Shown: piece by piece, positions 1 through 8,400 of the stretch
Layout of the letters: the number at the start of each line of letters is the position of its first letter
How positions within the stretch are numbered: the first letter of the stretch is position 1
DNA from: Gelidibacter japonicus
GTDB taxonomy: Bacteria > Bacteroidota > Bacteroidia > Flavobacteriales > Flavobacteriaceae
Assembly: GCF_010725055.1 (NCBI RefSeq)
Contig: NZ_BJKB01000022.1
Coordinates: forward strand, 1 to 52,798
Length of the DNA: 52,798 nt
Direction: 5' to 3'
Translations under genes and position numbers: made by a program
Notes under the pieces: generated by a model
Seen by the model: the letters and a program-made list of their open reading frames with translations, nothing else
What the model was told of the DNA's origin: nothing
Database searches by the model: none

Positions 1-121
1 CTGATAAAACGAATCTCAGAGAACTTTTCAGCAAAACTAAATTTCAAAATGACAAAGAACGAGATAGCCTTAATGGGCCAAATTTATTTAATTTTTAAAA
101 CGTCCCGATTTTAATGGGACA
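1..121 (+). mobile_element. Possible mobile-element edge with a partial C-terminal reading frame
   Basis: A reading frame is open from base 1 to a TAA at 112-114 (37 codons) and would be the C-terminus of a protein starting left of the window. Bases 35-48, 54-60, 70-77 and 109-121 recur in the same order, in inverted orientation, at the right end of the window (52679-52727), again next to the end of an open frame. The shared 13-mer TTTTAATGGGACA lies just after both frames. This would fit two related insertion sequences pointing inward, but I do not recognise the transposase family and the copies are diverged. Bases 103-120 also form a short inverted repeat (GTCCC/GGGAC). Confidence 0.35.
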
Positions 122-207
122 CTAGTGTTATCATATAAAATATAGCATCTAAATTAGAGAACCCTTACTGAAAAATTGTAATGATTCAGAGACGTGTGCA
201 TATTATA

Positions 208-245
208 AATTGTTTCAAAGATGAGCGCACCCATTTGAAACAATT
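208..245. repeat. Perfect 12-bp inverted repeat
   Basis: The arm AATTGTTTCAAA at 208-219 is exactly complementary to 234-245 across a 14-base spacer. It lies downstream of the minus-strand hydrolase gene. No T-run follows on either strand, so a normal intrinsic terminator is not obvious. It could be an operator-like site or a transcript-end hairpin. Confidence 0.45.
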
Positions 246-292
246 GTTGACTGCAATGTGTGTGAGAACTTTTATGAGGTGTTGAGGTCAAT

Positions 293-1132
293 TCAATTGA
301 TGAATTCAATACTTTTTTGAACGACCATCTTTAATGGTTTTGGAAGCGTACTGTCTTGCCATGGGTGTGATGCTCCAAAAACATGATCACTTTTTTTTAT
401 AGGAAATAGGATGCTTTTAGGATTCCAGGTGTGTAAGTCTTCAGCTTCACTGTATTTGACCGAAGGATCTTCTTTTGCATGGATGATCAGGTGTGGGATG
501 TTGAGCTTTTTAACCGCTTGTTCTATGTTTAAGCGTGTTTCATGCGCTTTAAAATCCTCATAAAATTGATAATTGTGTGGTAATTGCTGTTTTGTTCTGC
601 TGTTAAGCACGTATTTAACGCCGTCCTTTTTCCATTGTTCGAGTTCACCTGAAGTTGCGGTTCTACTTCCGAAATCGCTCACACTGGCCCATGTAATCAA
701 TTGTGTGACTCTTTGGTCTTCCGAAGCTTTGATGGTGGCAATCCCACCACCGCGGGAATGACCAATAATAATGAGCTTGTTAGGATTAATTTCAGCTTGA
801 AAAGGATTGGATGTAGAATGCAGAAATTTGATAAGATCATCCAAATCTTCGAGTTCTTTTGAATAATTGTTTTCTGCAAAGGCTTCCAAATCTGGAAAAT
901 CAATGGGTTGGTCCATCGTACCACCGTTGTGCGAAAAATTGAATTTTACAAAAAACAAATCTGCCTTAGCGAAAGCTTCTGCCACTACATCCCAGGCGCC
1001 CCAATCTTTAAATCCTTTGTACCCATGACAAAATATGACCAAAGGCTTTTGGATATCCGTTGCGTTGAAAAATGCATCCCAAAGGATGGGCTTTTTATCC
1101 GGCCTTTCTAAAATGATGTTTTTTTGTGTCAT
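293..1132 (-). CDS. Alpha/beta-hydrolase fold protein
   Basis: A 279-residue cytoplasmic hydrolase of the alpha/beta fold (dienelactone hydrolase or prolyl-peptidase-like branch). The oxyanion-hole segment FCHGYKG lies near residues 34-40. The nucleophile elbow GHSRGG is near residue 125, with Ser as the expected nucleophile. A late Asp (AKEDPSV) and His (KKSDHVF) complete a plausible triad. There is no signal peptide. The substrate cannot be told from sequence; small esters or acyl-peptides are typical for the fold. It stands alone, with a decayed ligase gene just upstream on the same strand and a mobile-element-like edge downstream. Confidence 0.85.
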   Translation of the reverse strand: MTQKNIILERPDKKPILWDAFFNATDIQKPLVIFCHGYKGFKDWGAWDVVAEAFAKADLFFVKFNFSHNGGTMDQPIDFPDLEAFAENNYSKELEDLDDLIKFLHSTSNPFQAEINPNKLIIIGHSRGGGIATIKASEDQRVTQLITWASVSDFGSRTATSGELEQWKKDGVKYVLNSRTKQQLPHNYQFYEDFKAHETRLNIEQAVKKLNIPHLIIHAKEDPSVKYSEAEDLHTWNPKSILFPIKKSDHVFGASHPWQDSTLPKPLKMVVQKSIEFIN

Positions 1133-1153
1133 GATACCGATAAAAATAAGCCA

Positions 1154-1663
1154 TTATTTTCGTTTATCAATCACGAGAATGGGTTTTCGACTTAATTTAG
1201 GAAAACGCAAGGTGTCGATCACGTTTTTATCAGACCATTCTATCATGGGAGTGACCCTTAATTTTGCTCTGAAGTGATCTTTTATTTGACTTAATAATTT
1301 GTCTGATGGGTTCGCTGACGCAATTCTTATCAAAATTTCATCTGTTCCAATCGCATTATGGCTGATTTCAATAACGAAACATTCCAAAGTGTTGAAGTTA
1401 TTGAGAATGTTTTCCATGGCTGGCGGATATAAGGTGGTGCCCTTGTATTTGATCATTTGTTTTTTACGGCCAGCAATTGGTCCCAATCGCAACGTTGTTC
1501 TTCCGCAGGAGCAAGCCTGGGTATGGACTTTCATCATATCACCCGTTTTAAAACGCAATAACGGCATGGCTTCAATACCTAAAGTGGTGATGGTGAGTTC
1601 ACCAATTTTGCCTTTTTTTATTGGTGTTTCGGTGCTGTCCTGCTCTGATAAGGGGTGTCAAAT
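1154..1663 (-). pseudogene. Decayed phenylacetate-CoA ligase-type adenylate-forming enzyme (C-terminal part)
   Basis: This frame encodes the C-terminal half of a PaaK-like acyl-CoA ligase. Recognisable parts are GELTITTLG, the hinge-type PLLRFKTGD, CSCGRTTLRLGP, a GRKKQMIKYKGTTLYPP lysine-rich loop, and the terminal AMP-binding C domain ending SRKPILVIDKRK. No plausible start or N-terminal adenylation domain (about 300 residues) exists in frame. A TGA at 1664-1666 interrupts the frame. Beyond it a further 45 or so codons stay open to about 1800 and may or may not belong to the same gene. I read this as a truncated pseudogene. A short standalone protein starting at Met 1567 is less likely, because that start lies inside the conserved domain. 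Confidence 0.65.
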
Positions 1664-1666
1664 ATC

Positions 1667-2052
1667 ATTCACTTGAATAAAAGGCATTAAAAGTATGGTC
1701 AAGCATGATATTTTTGTAATCATGGAAAACTTTCATTTTCTCATAATGCCCTTGAAGTGAGAGTGATGTGTTTTTTAGAAAAAAGACTTCCAATTACTTT
1801 TGTCGGATGTTTTTGCATTCTGACTAAAATACTAATTGATAATTGTTTGCTTTATATGTAGTGGTTATTTTTGAACAAAAAAATGTATGTATTGGACGGA
1901 GTATATTAAAAATACATATATTTGATAACGTGAATAAATAGCCATTTTTAAAAACAAAATCATGCATTTCATCGAAGAATATTGCTCTTCATGGATGTTT
2001 TTTCTTGTTTTTTGTTTTGTCGATTCACTTTTTTTTATACATTTACATCATA
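1667..2052. other. Intergenic stretch with decayed coding sequence on the minus strand
   Basis: On the minus strand an open frame continues from 1664 to a stop near 1799, encoding a peptide that contains YEKMKVFHDYKNIMLDHTFN. A second frame starting with ATG at 1816-1818 runs into it with a one-base shift. I do not recognise either piece. The rest, to 2052, is AT-rich with no hairpin, tRNA or gene that I can support. It presumably contains the promoter of the small plus-strand gene at 2053. Confidence 0.3.
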
Positions 2053-2283
2053 ATGATTAAACTATACAAGAAAATTACCGCTTCTATCTTATTGATGTTA
2101 ATCAGTATTATGGGCGTTGCTCAAAATAGTGCAGGTGGGGGTTCAGGTCCTCCGCCTCCACAAGGAGGAACGCCACCGCCGGGCTTGCCAATAGATGATG
2201 GATTGGTTGTATTGCTCGTTGCAGCAGTAATATATGGTGTTTACATAATTTTAAAGCACTCAAAAAAGCATTCTCAAGTTTAG
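2053..2283 (+). CDS. Small secreted protein with PID-CTERM-like sorting signal
   Basis: A 76-residue protein. Residues 1-24 form a signal peptide ending MGVAQ. A Gly/Pro-rich linker follows (GGGSGPPPP, GGTPPPG). Then comes LPIDDG, a hydrophobic segment of about 17 residues (LVVLLVAAVIYGVYIIL) and a basic tail KHSKKH. The order Pro-rich linker, PID motif, transmembrane helix and basic end matches the PID-CTERM sorting domain of Bacteroidota proteins. Almost nothing else is left of a mature domain. The ATG at 2053 is chosen over an earlier in-frame ATG at 2005 because it puts the signal peptide at the N-terminus. Its stop codon overlaps the end of the convergent riboflavin synthase gene by 4 nt. 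Function unknown. Confidence 0.7.
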   Translation: MIKLYKKITASILLMLISIMGVAQNSAGGGSGPPPPQGGTPPPGLPIDDGLVVLLVAAVIYGVYIILKHSKKHSQV

Positions 2284-2870
2284 TTTCTGAGTTCATAGAG
2301 GCGTTTGATATACTTCCCAAGAACATCAAATTCTAAGTTCACAATACTGTTTTCCTCTAAAAATTTAAAAGTCGTATGTTCATAGGTATAAGGAATAATA
2401 GCGACGCTAAATTCATTTTTCAAACTGTTTACTACGGTTAAACTTACACCATTTACAGTAATTGAACCTTTTTCAATAGTGATGTTGTTTAAGGAAGAAT
2501 CATATTCAAAAGTGAATAGCCAGCTCCCATTTTGAAATTCAATCGACTTACAAATGGCGGTTTGATCCACATGACCTTGTACAATGTGGCCGTCCAATCT
2601 ATCGCCAAGTTTCATGGCGCGTTCTAAATTGACCTGATCATCAACTTTTAATTTACCCAAATTGGTTTTATTGAGTGTTTCCCTAATTGCTGTAACCGTA
2701 TATAGCGAGCCGTTTAATGAGGTCACTGTTAAACATACCCCATTATGGGCTACACTTTGGTCAACTTTTAGCTCAGAAGTGAAATTACTCTTTAATGTGA
2801 TGTGAAGATTGTCGTGGTCGTGTTCCAAATTTGTGATGACGCCTAAATCTTCAATGATTCCAGTAAACAT
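2280..2870 (-). CDS. ribE: Riboflavin synthase, alpha subunit
   Basis: A 196-residue cytoplasmic enzyme that converts two molecules of 6,7-dimethyl-8-ribityllumazine into riboflavin plus a pyrimidine product. It begins with the family hallmark MFTGIIEDLG and has the two tandem lumazine-binding domains. Each carries its signature: VAHNGVCLTVTS in the first (about residues 40-52) and ITVNGVSLTVV in the second (about 137-148). Length is normal (about 200). It is divergent from pdxA, so the 136-base gap at 2871-3006 should hold both promoters. No FMN riboswitch is visible upstream. Confidence 0.95.
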   Translation of the reverse strand: MFTGIIEDLGVITNLEHDHDNLHITLKSNFTSELKVDQSVAHNGVCLTVTSLNGSLYTVTAIRETLNKTNLGKLKVDDQVNLERAMKLGDRLDGHIVQGHVDQTAICKSIEFQNGSWLFTFEYDSSLNNITIEKGSITVNGVSLTVVNSLKNEFSVAIIPYTYEHTTFKFLEENSIVNLEFDVLGKYIKRLYELRN

Positions 2871-3006
2871 ATTGTCGAATAATTAGTTAAATTTGCATTC
2901 GTGCGATGGCTTACAAAGATAAGACTTTAATGAGAAATTCGGGATAAACTCCTCTTTAGAAAAGTTTTCAATTAAATGTCAGAATGCATGAATAATTAAA
3001 ATTAGG

Positions 3007-4053
3007 ATGAAAAAAGAAGAGCAAATTAGAGTAGGGATTTCCATAGGAGATTTAAATGGCATTGGCGCAGAAATCATCCTGAAGACGTTTGAGGATTCTA
3101 GAATGCTTGAGTTTTGTACACCTATAATATTCGCCTCAATAAAAACGATGTCCTTCTTCAAGAAACATTTCAACAGTGGCATTAATTTTCATGGTATAAA
3201 TGATTTAAATCAGGCAATTGAAGCAAAGGTGAATGTGCTTAATGTTTGGAAAGAGACTATTGATATTGCTTTTGGAGAAGAAGATTTAAAAGCTGGAGAG
3301 TATGCTATAAAATCTTTAGAACGAGCTACAGAAGCATTGAAAAACGATGATATAGACGTATTGGTGACGGCGCCTATCAATAAACTGACTATTCAATCGG
3401 AGCGCTTCAACTTTCCAGGACATACCAATTATTTAGCCCAGGAACTTGGAGGGAAAAGTCTTATGTTCATGGTTTCTGATAAACTTAAAGTAGGGTTGCT
3501 TACAGATCATGTTCCAGTAAAAGATGTGCCTCAACATATTACTGCAAAGCTTATTGAAGAAAAGGTTCAGACCGTTTATGAGTCCTTGATAAAGGATTTT
3601 CGCATCAATGGACCAAAAATTGCTGTTTTGGGCATTAACCCCCATGCTGGAGATCATGGAGTTATTGGTAAGGAAGATGAGGAAATTTTAAAACCAGCAC
3701 TTCAGAAAATCAGGGAAAGGGGCAAATTGGTATATGGACCTTATTCAGCAGATAGTTTCTTTGGATCTAAAAACTATCAAAATTTTGATGCGATTATCGC
3801 TTCCTATCACGATCAAGGACTGATTCCTTTCAAAACCATCACTTTTGGTGAAGGTGTCAATTACACCGCGGGTTTGAACAAAATAAGAACTTCCCCAGAT
3901 CACGGAACTGCCTTTGAAATTGCAGGTAAAGGAACTGCAGATGAGAGCTCATTTAAAGCAGCGGTTTTTACTGCGATTCAAATCTATAGGAATAGAAAAG
4001 AATATCAGAAGCTGACCAAAAACCCTTTAAAAAGAGCTTCAAAAAAGATGTAA
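3007..4053 (+). CDS. pdxA: 4-hydroxythreonine-4-phosphate dehydrogenase
   Basis: A 348-residue cytoplasmic enzyme of the DXP-dependent pyridoxal phosphate pathway. It oxidises 4-phosphohydroxy-threonine to a 2-amino-3-oxo acid that decarboxylates. The N-terminus VGISIGDLNGIGAEI, the TAPINKLTI and FPGHTNYLAQ region with a metal-ligand His, GINPHAGDHG, and SYHDQGLIPFKT with further metal ligands are all present in order. Length is typical (330-350). It leads a plus-strand run into the DUF177-rpmF cluster, but a likely promoter at 4096 separates the two. Confidence 0.95.
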   Translation: MKKEEQIRVGISIGDLNGIGAEIILKTFEDSRMLEFCTPIIFASIKTMSFFKKHFNSGINFHGINDLNQAIEAKVNVLNVWKETIDIAFGEEDLKAGEYAIKSLERATEALKNDDIDVLVTAPINKLTIQSERFNFPGHTNYLAQELGGKSLMFMVSDKLKVGLLTDHVPVKDVPQHITAKLIEEKVQTVYESLIKDFRINGPKIAVLGINPHAGDHGVIGKEDEEILKPALQKIRERGKLVYGPYSADSFFGSKNYQNFDAIIASYHDQGLIPFKTITFGEGVNYTAGLNKIRTSPDHGTAFEIAGKGTADESSFKAAVFTAIQIYRNRKEYQKLTKNPLKRASKKM

Positions 4054-4095
4054 ACATTTTTTGTTAATAGCTTTTTTCTAATAAGAAATATTTTC

Positions 4096-4103
4096 TATAT
4101 TTG
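4096..4103 (+). promoter_or_regulatory. Candidate -7 promoter element for the DUF177-rpmF unit
   Basis: TATATTTG matches the Bacteroidota -7 consensus TAnnTTTG exactly. It would place the transcript start near 4108, shortly before the first gene. A clear TTG -33 element at the usual distance is not seen. Confidence 0.5.
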
Positions 4104-4125
4104 CAGGCTCAAAATGAATGCGAAC

Positions 4126-4665
4126 ATGAAGCCCCTGAAAGAGTATGATATACAATTTGTAGGATTGAAATTAGGAAAGCACCATTTTGATTATCAAATT
4201 GATAAAAAGTTCTTTGAACATTTTGAGTATGATGATTTCAATGATGCCCATATAAAAGTGAATATACTTTTTGAAAAAAAAGCCACACTTTTAGAATTGG
4301 ATTTTGAAGCATCGGGTACGGTGAATGTCAATTGTGACACATCAAATGAGCCTTATGAGCAAACGATTGAAGATGATTTCAATTTGGTTGTAAAGTTTGG
4401 AGATGAGTACAATGACGAAAATGAGAATATTTTGATCTTACCTCATGGAGAGTTTGAATTAAATATTGCTCAATATATCTATGAGTTGATTATTTTGGCA
4501 ATGCCCATAAAGCGCGTCCATCCAGGAATCAAAGATGGTACCCTCAAATCAGAAATACTTAAAAAACTAGAAGAGTTAAGCCCAAAGGGCCTAAAAGAAA
4601 AAGAAAAATCAGAGGATATTGATCCTCGCTGGAATACATTAAAAAAACTATTAACGGATAAATAA
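4126..4665 (+). CDS. DUF177 (YceD-like) protein
   Basis: A 179-residue acidic cytoplasmic protein of the DUF177 family, which nearly always sits directly upstream of rpmF; in other bacteria the family is linked to 23S rRNA or large-subunit biogenesis. Here it also precedes rpmF, by 11 nt. The N-terminal beta-rich part runs to about residue 110 and contains the single pair-like CDTSNEP segment. The C-terminus is helical and charged ([22 protein letters not shown]), the usual end of the family. The start at 4126 is preferred because the -7 box at 4096 would leave only a few bases before the alternative ATG at 4114; 4114 remains possible. Confidence 0.85.
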   Translation: MKPLKEYDIQFVGLKLGKHHFDYQIDKKFFEHFEYDDFNDAHIKVNILFEKKATLLELDFEASGTVNVNCDTSNEPYEQTIEDDFNLVVKFGDEYNDENENILILPHGEFELNIAQYIYELIILAMPIKRVHPGIKDGTLKSEILKKLEELSPKGLKEKEKSEDIDPRWNTLKKLLTDK

Positions 4666-4676
4666 CACGATATAAA

Positions 4677-4880
4677 ATGGCACATCCTAAAAGAAAAATT
4701 TCTAAAACCAGAAGAGATAAAAGAAGAACACATTATAAAGCAGTTGTTCCTACAATTGCAACGTGTCCTACTACAGGGGAAGCACACTTATTCCACAGGG
4801 CTCATTGGCATGAAGGAAAACTCTACTACAGAGGTCAAGTGCTAATCGATAACTCTGAGAAAGAAGAGAATTTGGCATAA
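4677..4880 (+). CDS. rpmF: 50S ribosomal protein L32
   Basis: A 67-residue basic ribosomal protein beginning [20 protein letters not shown], the standard L32 N-terminus. The four-cysteine zinc site of some L32 proteins is missing: only one Cys (TIATCPTTG) remains, so this is the zinc-independent form. The gene follows the DUF177 gene closely and is closed by a strong terminator at 4898-4928. fabH starts 180 nt further on, so the ribosomal and fatty-acid genes are neighbours but probably have separate promoters. Confidence 0.96.
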   Translation: MAHPKRKISKTRRDKRRTHYKAVVPTIATCPTTGEAHLFHRAHWHEGKLYYRGQVLIDNSEKEENLA

Positions 4881-4897
4881 CTACTATGCACGCATAC

Positions 4898-4928
4898 AAA
4901 AAAACGCTCACACTAGGGCGTTTTTTTT
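4898..4928 (+). terminator. Intrinsic terminator after rpmF
   Basis: The stem AAAAAAACGC (4898-4907) pairs with GCGTTTTTTT (4918-4927) around a 10-base loop, followed by a T-run. The A-rich 5' arm would let it act on both strands. Confidence 0.85.
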
Positions 4929-5060
4929 ATGTTTAATTTTAGAAAGTCTGAAAAACAACTTAATTTGCATCATATTTGACTAAATATTTAGTAAATTCAT
5001 CTGAAATTTACTTCGTTTGACGGATTTTTGTCAAATAATGGTCATATCTAATACAAAACA

Positions 5061-6056
5061 ATGAGTAGAATCACTGCTGCAATTACGGCCATAGGAGGAT
5101 ATGTACCTGATTATGTGTTGACAAATCAAATTTTAGAAACCTTAGTCGATACAAATGATGAATGGATAACCAGTAGAACGGGAATCAAGGAACGAAGAAT
5201 CCTTAAGGAAGATGGCAAAGGCACCTCTTTTTTAGCGATAAAAGCCGCTGAAAATCTCATAGAAAAAAAAGGCTTAGACCCCAAAGAGATAGAGCTTGTC
5301 ATCGTTGCTACAGCGACACCAGACATGAAGGCGGCAGCTACATCAGCCTATACTGCGACACAAATTGGTGCTGTAAATGCTTTTTCATTTGATTTGGAGG
5401 CCGCCTGTTCGAGCTTTCTATATGGAATGTCTGTAGCTGCACGTTATATTGAATCCGGAAAATATAAAAAAGTATTATTGATAGGTGCGGATAAGAACTC
5501 TTCAATGATCAATTATGAAGACAGAGCCACATGTATCATTTTTGGAGATGGTGCAGGTGCTGTTTTGTTTGAACCCAATACAGAAGGTTATGGCCTTCAG
5601 GATGAGTTGTTGCGAAGTGACGGAGCGGGAAGGGAGTTTCTACAAGCTACTTATGGAGGTTCGTCATATCCTTCAACGCCAGAAGCAGTAGCTGAAGGAA
5701 AGCACTATATTTTTCAAGAAGGTAAGATGGTTTTTAAGAATGCTGTTTTCAATATGGCCGACGTTACTGAAAAAATATTGGTCAGAAATAATCTTAACAA
5801 GGATGATATTGCCTGGTTGGTGCCACATCAGGCTAACAAACGAATCATTGATGCTACGGCAAGTAGAATTGAACTTGAAGACAGCAAAGTAATGATGAAT
5901 ATCCATAAATATGGAAATACGACTTCGGCAACTCTACCACTACTCTTATATGATTATGAAAAACAACTAAAAAAAGGCGACAAATTATTATTTGTGGCAT
6001 TCGGGGGTGGTTTTACCTGGGGCTCAGTGTACCTTACTTGGGCCTATAATTCATAA
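5061..6056 (+). CDS. fabH: 3-oxoacyl-ACP synthase III (KAS III)
   Basis: A 331-residue enzyme that starts fatty-acid synthesis by condensing an acyl-CoA primer with malonyl-ACP. Visible motifs are the N-terminal GGYVPDYVLTN and TSRTGIKER, the active-site Cys in EAACSSFLYGM, the catalytic His in VPHQANKRI, and the Asn in HKYGNTTSATLPLLL, giving the Cys-His-Asn triad. Length is typical. It heads fabH-accB-accC, which groups the initiating condensation with malonyl-CoA supply. Flavobacteria make branched fatty acids, so branched acyl-CoA primers are likely, but this cannot be read from the sequence. Confidence 0.95.
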   Translation: MSRITAAITAIGGYVPDYVLTNQILETLVDTNDEWITSRTGIKERRILKEDGKGTSFLAIKAAENLIEKKGLDPKEIELVIVATATPDMKAAATSAYTATQIGAVNAFSFDLEAACSSFLYGMSVAARYIESGKYKKVLLIGADKNSSMINYEDRATCIIFGDGAGAVLFEPNTEGYGLQDELLRSDGAGREFLQATYGGSSYPSTPEAVAEGKHYIFQEGKMVFKNAVFNMADVTEKILVRNNLNKDDIAWLVPHQANKRIIDATASRIELEDSKVMMNIHKYGNTTSATLPLLLYDYEKQLKKGDKLLFVAFGGGFTWGSVYLTWAYNS

Positions 6057-6096
6057 ACTAACTAACTAATCTTTAAATATTTAAATTCTAATTATT

Positions 6097-6582
6097 ATGG
6101 ATATAAAAGAAATTCAAAACTTAATCAAATTTGTTGCTAAATCTGGCGCGAGTGAGGTTAAATTGGAGATGGATGATATCAAAATTACCATTAAAACGGG
6201 TAGTGAAGATAGAGGGGAATCCACAACTTATGTGCAACAAATTCCAATGGGACCTGCCCCAGTTGCTCAACAACAAGCCCCAGCACCACAACAGGTAGCA
6301 CCGCAACCCATTGCTGCTCCTGCCGATGACGAAAACTCAAAATACATCACCATTAAATCACCAATTATAGGTACCTTCTATCGTAAACCGTCTCCCGACA
6401 AACCAATGTTTGTTGAAGTAGGCAAAACAATAAAAGAAGGTGACGTTTTGTGCGTTATTGAGGCGATGAAGCTGTTCAATGAAATTGAATCTGAAGTTTC
6501 TGGTAAAATCATTAAAATTTTAGTTGACGATTCCTCTCCTGTCGAATTTGATCAGCCATTATTTTTGGTAGATCCATCATAA
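6097..6582 (+). CDS. accB: Acetyl-CoA carboxylase biotin carboxyl carrier protein
   Basis: A 161-residue BCCP subunit that carries biotin between biotin carboxylase and carboxyltransferase in malonyl-CoA synthesis. The N-terminal helical region (MDIKEIQNLIKFV) is followed by a flexible Ala/Pro/Gln linker at about residues 52-80, then the biotinyl domain. The biotin attachment motif EAMKL places the modified Lys at residue 125, with the thumb-like segment IGTFYRKPSPDKP before it. It lies 40 nt after fabH and 100 nt before accC. Confidence 0.96.
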   Translation: MDIKEIQNLIKFVAKSGASEVKLEMDDIKITIKTGSEDRGESTTYVQQIPMGPAPVAQQQAPAPQQVAPQPIAAPADDENSKYITIKSPIIGTFYRKPSPDKPMFVEVGKTIKEGDVLCVIEAMKLFNEIESEVSGKIIKILVDDSSPVEFDQPLFLVDPS

Positions 6583-6642
6583 CCAAATGAAAATTACAAT
6601 AGACAAATCTCAAAATCCAAAACTTGGAATTTGGTGCGTGGA

Positions 6643-6658
6643 CCCGATAGCTATCGGG
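6643..6658. repeat. Perfect 16-bp palindrome between accB and accC
   Basis: CCCGATAGCTATCGGG reads the same on both strands and lies in the only untranslated spacer of the accBC pair. Similar GC-rich palindromes inside AT-rich spacers recur through flavobacterial genomes. A related stem (CCCGAC/GTCGGG) lies at 31252-31276, before recJ. No T-run follows, so it is probably a dispersed repeat and not a terminator. Confidence 0.6.
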
Positions 6659-6681
6659 AGAAATTTTTAATTTGAAATGTT

Positions 6682-8034
6682 ATGTTTAAAAAAATATTAA
6701 TAGCCAATAGGGGTGAAATTGCACTACGGATCATCAGAACCTGCAAGGAGATGGGCATCAAAACTGTAGCTGTGTACTCTACCGCTGACGCAGAAAGTTT
6801 ACATGTTAAATTTGCAGATGAGGCTGTGTGTATCGGACCACCGGCAAGTAGTGAGTCTTATTTGAAAATGTCCAATATTATCGCGGCAGCAGAGATCACT
6901 AATGCCGATGCAATACATCCTGGTTATGGTTTCTTGTCTGAAAACGCAAAGTTTTCGAAGATATGTGAAGAGCACAATATAAAGTTCATTGGTGCTTCGC
7001 CAGAAATGATTGAAAAAATGGGCGATAAGGCGTCGGCCAAAGCAACCATGAAAAAAGCCGGTGTACCTTGTGTTCCTGGAAGTGATGGTATCTTGGAGTC
7101 CTATGAGCAGACTGAGAAATTGGCAGTTGAAATGGGCTTTCCAGTAATGTTGAAAGCATCAGCAGGAGGTGGTGGTAAAGGAATGCGCGCCGTTTGGAAA
7201 AAGGAAAAACTTAGAGACGCATGGGATTCTGCACGTCATGAGGCTAGAGCAGCTTTTGCCAATGATGCGATGTACCTCGAAAAACTTATTGAAGAACCAC
7301 GTCATATCGAAATACAGATTGTGGGTGATTCTCGTGGGAAAGCATGTCATCTTTCAGAACGTGATTGCTCCATCCAACGTCGCCATCAAAAATTGACAGA
7401 AGAAACTCCATCACCATTTATGACTGATGAGCTTCGAAACGAAATGGGATTGGCAGCGGTGAGAGCGGCAGAATTTATTAAATATGAAGGTGCGGGAACC
7501 ATAGAGTTTTTGGTGGATAAACACCGTAACTTCTATTTTATGGAAATGAATACCCGTATTCAGGTGGAACATCCTATTACTGAGCAAGTTATTGACTTTG
7601 ACTTAATCAGAGAACAAATTTTAGTAGCTGCAGGGGTGTCAATTTCTGGTAAAAATTATACTCCAAAATTGCATTCCATAGAATGTCGAATCAATGCAGA
7701 AGATCCTTATAACGATTTTAGACCGTCTCCAGGAAAAATAACGACGCTGCATGCTCCAGGCGGGCACGGCGTGAGGTTGGATACGCATGTGTACTCAGGC
7801 TATACGATTCCACCAAACTATGATTCGATGATTGCAAAGTTGATTACTACTGCGCAAACACGTGATGAAGCCATCAGTAAGATGAAACGTGCTTTGGACG
7901 AATTCGTCATAGAAGGTATCAAGACTACAATTCCATTCCATCGACAATTGATGGAGCATCCAGATTACTTGGCTGGTAATTATACCACTAAATTTATGGA
8001 AAGCTTTAAAATGGAAGCACCGGTTGAAGACTAA
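6682..8034 (+). CDS. accC: Acetyl-CoA carboxylase biotin carboxylase subunit
   Basis: A 450-residue ATP-grasp enzyme that carboxylates the biotin on AccB with bicarbonate and ATP. The N-terminal biotin carboxylase domain starts [16 protein letters not shown]. The ATP-grasp glycine loop is [14 protein letters not shown] (about residue 159). [16 protein letters not shown] and [16 protein letters not shown] are the substrate and metal-binding signatures. The C-terminal domain ends after [10 protein letters not shown]. Length matches the free-standing AccC (about 450), so it is not the long pyruvate carboxylase or propionyl-CoA carboxylase form. A terminator follows at 8043. Confidence 0.96.
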   Translation: MFKKILIANRGEIALRIIRTCKEMGIKTVAVYSTADAESLHVKFADEAVCIGPPASSESYLKMSNIIAAAEITNADAIHPGYGFLSENAKFSKICEEHNIKFIGASPEMIEKMGDKASAKATMKKAGVPCVPGSDGILESYEQTEKLAVEMGFPVMLKASAGGGGKGMRAVWKKEKLRDAWDSARHEARAAFANDAMYLEKLIEEPRHIEIQIVGDSRGKACHLSERDCSIQRRHQKLTEETPSPFMTDELRNEMGLAAVRAAEFIKYEGAGTIEFLVDKHRNFYFMEMNTRIQVEHPITEQVIDFDLIREQILVAAGVSISGKNYTPKLHSIECRINAEDPYNDFRPSPGKITTLHAPGGHGVRLDTHVYSGYTIPPNYDSMIAKLITTAQTRDEAISKMKRALDEFVIEGIKTTIPFHRQLMEHPDYLAGNYTTKFMESFKMEAPVED

Positions 8035-8042
8035 CAATACAG

Positions 8043-8067
8043 ACTCCGAAAGAAATTTCGGAGTTTT
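8043..8067 (+). terminator. Intrinsic terminator after accC
   Basis: ACTCCGAAA (8043-8051) pairs perfectly with TTTCGGAGT (8056-8064) around a 4-base loop, followed by a short T-rich stretch. It begins 8 nt after the accC stop codon. Confidence 0.85.
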
Positions 8068-8122
8068 ACTTTATTGTCAAATCCGGATTTACTTAAACTC
8101 TCATTTCCTTAAATAAACCTTA

Positions 8123-8325
8123 CTAAAATTGTCCACGGGAGTTATAATCCCTTCGAGGATCATATTCGTATTTAAAGAGCTCAGTGCTTAGCAGGATTGG
8201 GTCGAAGATTTTTAAACCTAAATTAGGTTACTCCTTGATATTGTTGGTTATGGGTGTCCATCACTTTAAAACTCATTTTCACCTTGTAATTGGCCTCAAT
8301 AATTTCAACAGGGTTTGATAATTTC
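8123..8325 (-). pseudogene. Unidentified gene relic between accC and the oxidoreductase
   Basis: In the 366-base gap the minus strand shows two protein-like open segments in adjacent frames. The first (down to the TAA at 8228-8230) contains NPVEIIEANYKVKMSFKVMD. The second (stop at 8123-8125) contains GLKIFDPILLSTELFKYEYD and ends SRGQF. Together they look like the C-terminal 60-70 residues of one protein broken by a frameshift. No upstream part survives, because the next gene starts at 8401 on the other strand. I do not recognise the family. Chance open frames cannot be ruled out. Confidence 0.3.
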
Positions 8326-8400
8326 TAATAGGGATTACAAATTCTAAACAAATACACTAATTTCACTTCATTACAAATTTCTTTAGAAACAATAAAAATT

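Noticed and set aside
573-1277. Several plus-strand open frames opposite the hydrolase gene
   Set aside because: They lie inside a well-supported minus-strand gene and give no recognisable protein.
6583-6681. Short plus-strand frame starting ATGAAAATTACAATAGAC between accB and accC
   Set aside because: Very short, runs through the palindrome at 6643 and has no domain. The spacer resembles dispersed noncoding repeats.
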